Below are positions 35,957 to 43,442 of a stretch of 64,000 nt of DNA, piece by piece (the stretch's first letter is position 1; the number at the start of each line of letters is the position of its first letter). The position numbers and the translations under genes are program-made. The notes under the pieces are model-generated. The model saw only the letters and a program-made list of their open reading frames with translations. It did no database searches and had not been told where the DNA came from. Source of the stretch: an uncultured Coriobacteriaceae bacterium (GTDB lineage Bacteria; Actinomycetota; Coriobacteriia; Coriobacteriales; Atopobiaceae). The stretch is taken from contig CADALE010000004.1 in NCBI GenBank assembly GCA_902788705.1, forward strand, positions 1 to 64,000, written 5' to 3'.

Positions 35957-37822
35957 CTAGTTGCCGTAGCGCCACTCCCTGGACTTCGAGATGCTGCCTC
36001 CCACGTCCGACGGCTGGCAGCCGTACCTCCTGGGCTCTGCGTCATCCGGCCAGAGCGACATATAGGGGTCTCCGGTCAGGAGCACGTCAAACGAGAACTC
36101 CTCGAGGCTTGACACGTCTCCAGCCGCGGCGGCGTGCATCTCCTCGAAGGTGCGCGGCTCTCCGCCCTGCGTGATGGTGGCCTCGTCAATCACGTAGAAG
36201 CGGCAGTACAGCGTCTTCTGGGCATCGCCTGCCGCCTCCGGCATGAGCGAGCCCCAGATGGCGTCAGCCAGCTCGTTGATGCCGGCGCAGAATCCCTCGG
36301 GGTCTTCGGGCAGCGCGCCTCGCGGCATCACCACCCACGTGCGCAGCGTGATGTCGGTGTAGGACTCATGCTCGTCCCATTCCAGGTTGGATATGGCCAT
36401 GACCTGCGCTTCGTTCACGCCCTGCAGCGTTGCTGCGCTCACCTGTGCCAGCTCGTCATCCACCTGCGACCCCTCGCCCGGCTGGTACCACTTGCTTTGA
36501 TAGTCAACCTGCTGCACGGGGGCAAGCTGGCCGGAGAGGTCGTCAGGCTCGCACGGCTCGTCGCTGGTGCGGTAGCCCGAGAGCAGGACGTCGCACTGGG
36601 CGTGGTCGAAGGTCAGGCCCCCGTTGCTGCACAAGGTTGCCTCGCGGCACTCCTCGAAGGACACGAACTGCGTGTCGCGATTGTTGGGATAGTCGTATGA
36701 GAGGGGGTTGTACGCCAGGGCTGTGGGCGTGTCATCGGCCAAGAGCACCACATGGGTGTAGCTGCCCGCAATGTCGCCTACCTCGTTCACCAGCGCGACG
36801 AAGGTGTCGGGGTCGCGCAGGGGGTCGTCGTCACCTTGCGACCACACATAGAGGTCGCGCCAGGATAGGATGGTTCGGTTGCCCTGCAGCGCGTCGAGCG
36901 AGGACAGGGCCTCGAGCAGCTCGGCGTTCTCGTCCCGGGCCTCCCGAGCTGCCGCGACGCGCTCCTCGAAGCGCGCCGGCTGCTCCCAGCGCCAGTAGTT
37001 GACGTTGGCATAGAGGCCCGCGTCCTCTCCCGACAGGCAGACGAGCCGCACCTGCACGCTGTCCGTCTCGTCGCGCGTGGCGGGCACGGGGATGGGCCCG
37101 TTGTCGGGGAAGGGGTAGGCAAGATCCACCACGTCCCAGCGCTCGCCCGTGGCCTCTTGGATGTGGTCCTGCGCAAGCTCGGCGATTCGTACCCACATCT
37201 GGGGGTTGGTGGCGTCGTCCGTGTCGCCATAGCCGGCCGAGGAGTCGGGCCACTGGCCGGCAGCCACCATGGCGCGCAGCTCGTCGACGGTGGCCAGGCG
37301 CTCGCCATCCGAGACGTAGCGAGCCCTGACGTCGTGCAACGACTGGATGGACCCGGCCAGCGCGTCGAAGGTGGCAAGGTCGCGGTCGTTGGTGGTGCGG
37401 TCGCTGATGAACCGCGCGGTGGCGCGCGAGTCGCCGATGGGGGAGTCCGAGCACGAGCGCGCGCACGACGCGATGCCTACCGACAGCGTCGCGAACGCCA
37501 GGAAGCTTGCGAGCAGCGACAGCGAGGCAAAGGCTGCCAGCAGCCCTCCCACCACCTTGAGCACGGTGTGGGACTTGCGCGGAGCCTGCTGAGGCTGCGG
37601 CTCCTGCTGGTACTGGGGCATGTCTGGCGGCGGGGGCGGGCACGTGCCGGAGGTGTTGGGCATGATGGGGGGCGTCCCGAAGGACTCGGCTGGCTGCTGG
37701 CCTTGCGGGCCTGCGTTGGCGCCCTGCGCGCAACCTTGGTCTGTGGCGCCCTGTTGCGACGCGAGGCGACGCATCTCCCGCAGCTCCTCGCTGTGGTTGC
37801 TGAAGTCGTGGTTGGGATCCAT
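35957..37822 (-). CDS. membrane-anchored protein of unknown function
   Basis: 621 residues, GAGGAG upstream of the ATG. The first 85 residues are polar and rich in Gln and Pro (CPPPPPDMPQYQQEPQPQQ). One membrane helix follows at about 88-117, and the remaining 500 residues form an acidic, Trp-rich domain probably outside the cell. I do not recognise this domain. It has many conserved-looking Cys (SCARSC, DDLSGQLAPV context CEPDD, YGCQPSD) that might form disulfides. The topology, with a cytosolic Pro-rich tail and a large outer part, recalls actinobacterial DUF-type secretory proteins. It is convergent with the lipoprotein gene and divergent from the nitrilase gene. Confidence 0.8.
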   Translation of the reverse strand: MDPNHDFSNHSEELREMRRLASQQGATDQGCAQGANAGPQGQQPAESFGTPPIMPNTSGTCPPPPPDMPQYQQEPQPQQAPRKSHTVLKVVGGLLAAFASLSLLASFLAFATLSVGIASCARSCSDSPIGDSRATARFISDRTTNDRDLATFDALAGSIQSLHDVRARYVSDGERLATVDELRAMVAAGQWPDSSAGYGDTDDATNPQMWVRIAELAQDHIQEATGERWDVVDLAYPFPDNGPIPVPATRDETDSVQVRLVCLSGEDAGLYANVNYWRWEQPARFEERVAAAREARDENAELLEALSSLDALQGNRTILSWRDLYVWSQGDDDPLRDPDTFVALVNEVGDIAGSYTHVVLLADDTPTALAYNPLSYDYPNNRDTQFVSFEECREATLCSNGGLTFDHAQCDVLLSGYRTSDEPCEPDDLSGQLAPVQQVDYQSKWYQPGEGSQVDDELAQVSAATLQGVNEAQVMAISNLEWDEHESYTDITLRTWVVMPRGALPEDPEGFCAGINELADAIWGSLMPEAAGDAQKTLYCRFYVIDEATITQGGEPRTFEEMHAAAAGDVSSLEEFSFDVLLTGDPYMSLWPDDAEPRRYGCQPSDVGGSISKSREWRYGN

Positions 37823-37921
37823 GGGCGCTCCTCACGTGGGCAACGTAACCATGATAGGGCTTCGCGGGACGCATGTTGTCCTATCATGAGGCGGAATGCG
37901 GCGAGGGGAGCGGAGGAAACC

Positions 37922-38734
37922 ATGGGCTTCGTGCTGGGTCTTGCGCAGTGTGGCTATCCGGGCGATGGCAACGTGGTGGCACAGGTGGGCCGCTTCGCCA
38001 AGGAGGCCTCCCAACGTGGCGTCAACCTGCTCGTGTTTCCCGAGGACCTCATGAGCCCACGCCGCCTTGAGCCCTCCGAGCTGTGGCGCATTGCCCAGCC
38101 GCTTGACGGCGGCTTCGTGGGTGCCATCGCGGCGTGCGCCGTCCAGCATGGGCTGTGGGTGGCGTTCACGACGTACGAGGCCGACCCGGAGGGCGGCGCC
38201 CCGTTCAATACCGCGGTTGTGCTGGATGACGGGGGCTGCGTACGGACAACGTATAGGAAGTGCCATCTTTACGACGCGCACGGCGTCCGCGAGAGCGACC
38301 GCAACAAGGCGGGATCGTCGCTGTGCGAGCCCATCGACACGCCGTTTGGCCGCCTTGGCCTCGCGATTTGCTATGACCTGCGGTTTCCCGAGGTGGCGCG
38401 ACACGCTGCCCTGAAGGGGTGCGAGGTGCTGCTGTATCCCTCGGCCTGGCACGACGGTCCCTGCAAGGCCGAGCACTGGGAGACGCTTCTTCGGGCCCGC
38501 GCCATCAAGAACGAGCTGTTCGTGGTGGGTGTGGGCAAGGCGGGGGATCGCTTCGTGGGGCGCAGCTTGGTCGCTGATCCGCTGGGTCGCACGGTCGTGG
38601 CAGCAAGCGACGCGTCCGAACAGTTGCTCACGTGCGAGCTTGACCTTGCGCAGATAGCACGGGCGCGCGATGCGATGCCCCTGCTGCGCCATCGGCGGGA
38701 CGATCTCTATGGGGCGCTTGTGGACGCCGGCTGA
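37922..38734 (+). CDS. carbon-nitrogen hydrolase (nitrilase superfamily amidase)
   Basis: 270 residues from the ATG at 37922, with GGAGGAA upstream. The catalytic triad is visible: Glu41 (VFPEDL), Lys113 (YRKCHLYD) and Cys150 (AICYDLRFPE). The pattern, including the RFPE after the cysteine and the late AIKNELFVVGVGK, matches omega-amidase/Nit-type branch members, which hydrolyse deaminated glutamine or glutathione and similar amides. The exact substrate cannot be given. It is a single gene, divergent from the membrane protein and convergent with the dehydrogenase. Confidence 0.9.
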   Translation: MGFVLGLAQCGYPGDGNVVAQVGRFAKEASQRGVNLLVFPEDLMSPRRLEPSELWRIAQPLDGGFVGAIAACAVQHGLWVAFTTYEADPEGGAPFNTAVVLDDGGCVRTTYRKCHLYDAHGVRESDRNKAGSSLCEPIDTPFGRLGLAICYDLRFPEVARHAALKGCEVLLYPSAWHDGPCKAEHWETLLRARAIKNELFVVGVGKAGDRFVGRSLVADPLGRTVVAASDASEQLLTCELDLAQIARARDAMPLLRHRRDDLYGALVDAG

Positions 38735-38767
38735 CGGCAGATGCGCCAGTCAGACAGGGGCGGGCGG

Positions 38768-39748
38768 TTAGATCACCACGTGGGTGAGGGGCTTGCCAGC
38801 CACGAACCTCCGCAGGTTCTCGCAGGTCACGGCGCAGATGCGGTCCTCGGTGGCGGCACAGGCGCCAAACGCCACGCCCGCTCGGTGCGGTGTGATCACG
38901 CACCTGGGCTCGCTCCACAGGGGATGGTCTGCCGGCAGCGGCTCGGGGTAGGTTACGTCGAGCGCCGCCCCACGCAACCTGCCCTGCGCAAGCACGTCGG
39001 CAAGCGCGTCGCAGTCCACGTAGTTGCCCCGGCCCACGTTGACCAGGATGGAGCCCTCGCGCATCATCCGCAGGCGCCGCTCGTCCAGCCAGCCAACCGT
39101 CTCGGGCACGTTGGGCAGGCAGTTGACCACCACGTCTGAGGCGCCAAGCAGCGACTCTGCCTCGTCCAGCCTCACGAGGCGCGCAAACCCCTCGCGCGGG
39201 CGGTCGACGTCTCGGCACACTCCGGTGCAGCGAACGTCAAAGCTGGCAAGGCGACGGGCGGTGCTCCCGCCGAGGTCTCCGGCGCCAAAGATGAGCACCT
39301 CGGCCCCCTCCAGCGTCATGACGGGTCCTGCGTCGTGCCAGTAGGCGCGCTGCTGCTGGCGTACGTACGTGGGCAGGTTCTGGGCCAGCGCCAGCACCTG
39401 TCCCACCACGTACTGGCTGATGATGTGCCCGTAGGCGGTGCCAGCAACGTTGGTGAGGCGCATGCCCTCGGGGAAGGGGATGGGGCCCCGCGTGTACCGG
39501 TCGGTGCCGGCCCACGTCTGCTGAACCCAGCGTACCGTGGTGGTGCGTACGAGCGCCGAGGGATAGGGCTCGCCCACCACGACGTCGACGCCGTCCATAA
39601 GGGCCACCAGCTCGTCGTCGGGAAGCGGATGCGCCACGGGGCTGATTACCTGCGTGACGGTGGAGCCGGGGCCTGCGGCCTCGCGGATCTGCTGCAGGTG
39701 ATGCTCTCGAAACGGGACCAGCACCAGCACGTTGACGGGCTTGCTCAT
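38768..39748 (-). CDS. D-isomer-specific 2-hydroxyacid dehydrogenase
   Basis: 326 residues, AAGGAG upstream of the ATG. The Rossmann motif FGAGDLGG (155-161) binds NAD(P)H. The catalytic residues of the family are present: Arg in NVGRGNYVD, Glu in TYPEPLP and His in ITPHRAG. The YWHDAGPVMTLEGAEVLIFG stretch is like glyoxylate/hydroxypyruvate reductase-type enzymes. It would reduce a 2-oxo acid to a D-2-hydroxy acid or the reverse. It is followed upstream by the MBL-fold gene on the same strand, 54 bp apart, so the two may be one operon. Confidence 0.88.
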   Translation of the reverse strand: MSKPVNVLVLVPFREHHLQQIREAAGPGSTVTQVISPVAHPLPDDELVALMDGVDVVVGEPYPSALVRTTTVRWVQQTWAGTDRYTRGPIPFPEGMRLTNVAGTAYGHIISQYVVGQVLALAQNLPTYVRQQQRAYWHDAGPVMTLEGAEVLIFGAGDLGGSTARRLASFDVRCTGVCRDVDRPREGFARLVRLDEAESLLGASDVVVNCLPNVPETVGWLDERRLRMMREGSILVNVGRGNYVDCDALADVLAQGRLRGAALDVTYPEPLPADHPLWSEPRCVITPHRAGVAFGACAATEDRICAVTCENLRRFVAGKPLTHVVI

Positions 39749-39802
39749 GGCGACTCCTTGGTCGGGCGCGGGTATGGGCTGCCCCAGTGTAGCAGCTGCG
39801 CG

Positions 39803-40597
39803 CTAAAGCTCGATGACGTCGAGGTCATAGGGCACGTGTAGCGCTCCCGTGAAGTGCTGGCGTCCCTCGGCCAGGTAGAGCTGCTGCCGATCGGCGTAAT
39901 GGGCGTCCTCGGTGTGGTACAGCAGGAGGTTGCGCACGCCAAGCCTCTCGGCAGTGCGGCAGGCCGACGCCACGGTGGAGTGGTGCTTCTCGTAGGGGCG
40001 GAAGCGGTCGGCTTCCGCCTCCAGGCAGAAGGCCTCGTGCAAAAGCCACTCGGCGCCTCGTGCGTAGGGCTCGCCAGAGGCGCTGAGCGGCTCGTCGCCG
40101 CAACAGACCAGCCTGCGCCCCTCGCCCATGTCAAGGCAGAGGCCAAACTGCTTGGCCTTCGTGGACTGGATGTCAAAGGAGGTGACGTCGTGGCCCATCA
40201 CCTCGCGCGTCTCGCCGTCGCCCACCGTGACGAAGCGCAGGCGTCCGCCGGCGCGCTCCATCTCCTGGGGCAGGAGCAGCTGTGCCATCTGCTGCAAGAT
40301 TGAGATGACCTCGTCGTGGCTGTAGATGGTGACGGAATCCATCCTTCCGGAGGCCAGCGCGTAGCTTTGCATGCGCATCATCCACACCACGCCCATCAGG
40401 TGATCAAGGTGGCGGTGGGTGACGAAGATCTCGGGAAGCGTCTCGGGCGAGATGCCGGCTCGGCTTAGCTGCGTGACGATACCCGAGCCGCCGCCACCGT
40501 CAACCAGCAGGCGGCGCCAGCCGTCCTCAAGCACGAAGCAGGTGTTGTAGCACTGCGTGACGACCGCGTGGCCTGTGCCCAGCATGGTGATGCGCAT
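39803..40597 (-). CDS. MBL-fold metallohydrolase, RNase Z-like
   Basis: 264 residues from the ATG at 40597, with GAGGGGGGA just upstream; a longer frame to 40705 lacks such a site. The metal-binding THRHLDH motif is at 60-66, followed by CCGDEPLS and LLHEAFC (later ligands) and a C-terminal YHTEDAHYADRQ. The fold is like RNase Z/phosphodiesterase-type MBL enzymes, but it is shorter and lacks an obvious exosite, so a small-molecule phosphodiesterase or lactonase role is possible. Confidence 0.85.
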   Translation of the reverse strand: MRITMLGTGHAVVTQCYNTCFVLEDGWRRLLVDGGGGSGIVTQLSRAGISPETLPEIFVTHRHLDHLMGVVWMMRMQSYALASGRMDSVTIYSHDEVISILQQMAQLLLPQEMERAGGRLRFVTVGDGETREVMGHDVTSFDIQSTKAKQFGLCLDMGEGRRLVCCGDEPLSASGEPYARGAEWLLHEAFCLEAEADRFRPYEKHHSTVASACRTAERLGVRNLLLYHTEDAHYADRQQLYLAEGRQHFTGALHVPYDLDVIEL

Positions 40598-40666
40598 GGT
40601 CCCCCCTCGAGTTGGCTGCTGGAGATTGTACCAGCGCGGGGCGGGGCATATGGGCTGTGGAAAGAA

Positions 40667-40713
40667 GGGGTCCTTTGCGTGGCGTGGCCTTCCCACGCTC
40701 CACAAAGGACCCC
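40667..40713 (-). terminator. terminator of gltX
   Basis: Outer 11-bp stem (ggggtcctttg / caaaggacccc) encloses a second short stem; on the minus strand a T-rich stretch (ttcttt) follows. It starts 27 bases after the gltX stop. Confidence 0.65.
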
Positions 40714-40739
40714 AAAGTCAGGCAATCTGCAAGGCAGGC

Positions 40740-42230
40740 TTACTGGGCCATCTCCTTGGCGCGCTCGATGCGGGCAAGCACGTGGCTGCGGCCGCACAGC
40801 GCGAGCGTCTCGCCGATTCCCGGCGAAGCAGCGCCGCCCACCACGGCAACGCGGATGGGCTGGAACACCTTGCCCTTGCCCATGCCCAGCCGCTCGGGCA
40901 GCGGGTCTAGCGCGGCCTCGATCGCCTCGGGCGTGAAGCCGTCCTCGGAAAGCGCCGCGAGCGCCTCGCCGGCGGCGTCAAGTGCCTCGCGAGCACCAGC
41001 CTTGCCGAGCCACTTGGCCACGGCCTTCTCGTCGTACTCAAGGTCGTCATCATCGGCGTAGAGGAAGGCGGCCTGGGCCACGACGTCGCCAGACAGCGTG
41101 GTGCGGGGCTTGAGCGCGGCAGCCAGCAGGTCATACCATGCGGCGTCGTGCAGGCACTCGCCAACGGGCTCGAGGTCGTGGGCGTGCAGCTCGGGGATGA
41201 GCACCTCGTCGGCAAACTGCTGGTCGCTCATGGCGTGCAGGTACTCGCCGTTTATGAAGTCCAGTTTCTTCGGGTCCATGATGGCAGGGTTCTTGCTCAC
41301 GTGGTCAAGGCTGAACTCGCGGGCAAGGCGCTCGCGCGGAATCACCGTGGAATCACCGTCGGGCGACCAGCCAAGCAGCGACAGGTAGTTGACGAAGGCG
41401 TCGGAGAGGTAGCCCGCGTCACGGTACTCCTCCACGCTGGTGGCACCGTGCCGCTTGGAGAGCTTCTTGCCGTCGGTGCCGAGGATCATCGAGATGTGCG
41501 CGAACGTGGGCGTGGGTGCGCCAAGCGCCTCGTACACCATAATCTGGCGCGGGGTGTTGGACAGGTGGTCGTCACCGCGGATGACGTGGGTGATGCCCAT
41601 GCGCGCGTCGTCCACCACGGTCGCGAAGTTGTAGGTGGGGGTGCCGTCGGAGCGGAAGATGATGAAGTCGTCCAGCTCCTTGGCGTTGAACGTCACGTCG
41701 CCATGTACGGCATCGTGCACGATGACGTCGCCGCGGTCCAGCGGTACCTTGATGCGGATGGTGTAGGGCTCGCCGGCGTCAACGCGGGCCTGTGCCTCGG
41801 CGGGGTCGATGTCGCGGCAGGTGCGCTGGTAGCCCTGGAAGGGGTCCTTGCGCTCCTGGGCGGCCTTGCGGTCGGCCTCCAGCTTCTCGGGGGTGCAGAA
41901 GCAGTAGTAGGCCTTGCCCTCGGCAACCAGGCGCTCGGCGGCCTCGCGGTAGATGGGCAGGCACTCGGTCTGCCAGTAGGGGCCATAGTTGCCGCCAACC
42001 TCCGGGCCCTCGTCCCAGTCGAGGCCCAGCCAACGCATAGCACGCAGGATGATCTGGGTGTTCTCGTCGGTGGAGCGGGTGGGGTCGGTGTCGTCGATGC
42101 GCAGGATGAAGGTGCCGCCGTTGGCACGGGCAAAGGCCCAGTTGTAGATGGCGGTGCGGGCTCCGCCCACGTGCAGCTTGCCGGTGGGGGAGGGCGCGAA
42201 GCGCACGCGAACGTTCTGGTTCTTCGACAC
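40740..42230 (-). CDS. gltX: glutamyl-tRNA synthetase
   Basis: 496 residues, normal for the enzyme. The class I HIGH-type motif is PSPTGKLHVGGARTAIYNW (residues 13-31) and the KMSKS-type motif is DGKKLSKRHG near 252-258; FILRIDDTDP follows the first. It joins glutamate to tRNA-Glu in translation. As in many Gram-positive bacteria, it may also charge tRNA-Gln, corrected by an amidotransferase elsewhere. The start follows an AGGAAGC-type site. No T-box or other leader was found upstream. Confidence 0.96.
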   Translation of the reverse strand: MSKNQNVRVRFAPSPTGKLHVGGARTAIYNWAFARANGGTFILRIDDTDPTRSTDENTQIILRAMRWLGLDWDEGPEVGGNYGPYWQTECLPIYREAAERLVAEGKAYYCFCTPEKLEADRKAAQERKDPFQGYQRTCRDIDPAEAQARVDAGEPYTIRIKVPLDRGDVIVHDAVHGDVTFNAKELDDFIIFRSDGTPTYNFATVVDDARMGITHVIRGDDHLSNTPRQIMVYEALGAPTPTFAHISMILGTDGKKLSKRHGATSVEEYRDAGYLSDAFVNYLSLLGWSPDGDSTVIPRERLAREFSLDHVSKNPAIMDPKKLDFINGEYLHAMSDQQFADEVLIPELHAHDLEPVGECLHDAAWYDLLAAALKPRTTLSGDVVAQAAFLYADDDDLEYDEKAVAKWLGKAGAREALDAAGEALAALSEDGFTPEAIEAALDPLPERLGMGKGKVFQPIRVAVVGGAASPGIGETLALCGRSHVLARIERAKEMAQ

Positions 42231-42434
42231 GGTGCTTCCTCTCGTGACGTGTACGAATGTGCAACCCGACCAGTATAGCCTTGCGTCTGGCCGCTGCGAC
42301 GCCTCTCACAAGTTCGTCGCACCTGTTCGGCAGCCCCGTGCCACGGGCGCGGGCGCTTGACAGGCTTTGCGTAGACTCTGGAGGAGGGGGAGGCGCAACG
42401 ACCCCAATCGGCCAGGCCGGGCCCGTTCGCCCCG

Positions 42435-42479
42435 CTTGAGTACGGGTACACCCGTACACGAACGACCCAACCGGTCCGG
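42435..42479 (-). repeat. single intergenic copy of the GGGTGTACCC repeat
   Basis: Reverse complement of this stretch reads ccggaccggttgggtcgttc then gtgtacgggtgtacccgtac, the same order of motifs as the array at 51832-51977 but slightly diverged. The core is a 10-bp palindrome, gtgtacgggt/acccgtacac-like. Confidence 0.65.
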
Positions 42480-42494
42480 ATGGCCATCGCCAAG

Positions 42495-43127
42495 CTAGCG
42501 GTCGCAGCCCACTACCAGGCCCGAGGCGCGCGTCGCCACCGCGAGCTGCGTGCGGTTCTCCAGGCCCGTCTTATCCAGCAGGTGCTGCACGTGCGTCTTC
42601 ACCGTGGAGACGGAGAGGAAGAGCCGCTGGCCAATCTCGGCGTTGGAGAGGCCCTCCACGAGCGCCCGCAGCACCTCGAGCTCGCGCTCAGTGAACTCGT
42701 CGTTTTTGGCATGACCCACGTAGGTGGTGGGTGCGGAGCTCGGGTAGACGCACTCGCCCGCCACGGTGCGGTCCAGCACCTCCAGGATCGACTCTTCCGA
42801 AGCCTCCTTGTACCAGAAGCTCTCCACGCCCAGATCGTGTGCCCGCCCCAGCCATGAGGACTCGGGGATGGAGGTGACGACGACCACCTTCATCTGCGGC
42901 GCGGCGCGCTTGATGCGCCGCGCGGCCTCCAGGCCGTCGGAGCCGTCCGCCATGAGCACGTCCATGAGCACGAGGTCCACGCCGCCGCGCAGCACGTAGG
43001 TGTCGGCAAAGGCCGCCGACTGCAGGGAGTGCACCACCTCGTAGCGTTCTGAGGATCCGAGCACCAGCTCCAGGTATTTGCTCGCGAGGCGCTGGTCCTC
43101 CACGATCATCACGCGCGTCTTTGCCAT
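42495..43127 (-). CDS. NarL/LuxR-family response regulator
   Basis: 210 residues. The receiver domain has the acidic pocket (VEDQ) and phosphoacceptor Asp56 in LVLMDVLMADG, with a switch Thr in VVVTSIPESS and Lys in WYKEAS. The C-terminal LuxR helix-turn-helix is FTERELEVLRALVEGLSNAEIGQRLFLSVSTVKTHVQHLLDK (about 145-190, given here only as start and end). No histidine kinase gene is adjacent, so the kinase lies elsewhere or the protein is an orphan. Upstream lies 315 bp shared with the LevR-like gene. Confidence 0.9.
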   Translation of the reverse strand: MAKTRVMIVEDQRLASKYLELVLGSSERYEVVHSLQSAAFADTYVLRGGVDLVLMDVLMADGSDGLEAARRIKRAAPQMKVVVVTSIPESSWLGRAHDLGVESFWYKEASEESILEVLDRTVAGECVYPSSAPTTYVGHAKNDEFTERELEVLRALVEGLSNAEIGQRLFLSVSTVKTHVQHLLDKTGLENRTQLAVATRASGLVVGCDR

Positions 43128-43348
43128 GCCTTCGTCGCTCCCGCCTTCGTGGGCCGAGCGCCGAGGTGCGCGATGGCCTCGTGAGGCATTGTACCATCGA
43201 GGCGCGTGTGCGCATCATGTGCCCGGGCGCCTTTCGCCCGGCGATTTCCGGAGACGCCCGTTCGGGCCCCTGCGCGGTCCACGCGCCGGGCTTTCCCGCT
43301 CGCTTCCGCACATCAGACCTGAATCTATCAACGGGGGCTCACCTAGCC

Positions 43349-43390
43349 GTGTCGAGGCACAATGCTACTGTCGACACGAAGTGTCGAGGC
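43349..43390 (+). promoter_or_regulatory. repeat-rich operator region before the PTS regulator
   Basis: GTGTCGAGGC occurs at 43349-43358 and again at 43381-43390, 32 bp apart, and the second copy overlaps the palindrome cgacac-gaa-gtgtcg (43372-43386). The copies are each followed by a cacaatgc-like segment. The location, 50-95 bp before the start, suggests an autoregulatory site. The rest of the 43128-43442 gap holds GC-rich sequence with no gene seen. Confidence 0.5.
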
Positions 43391-43442
43391 GTTCACAATG
43401 CCTTTACGTTTGGGATGCCGCCCTGTCGAAAGGAGTTTTCGG

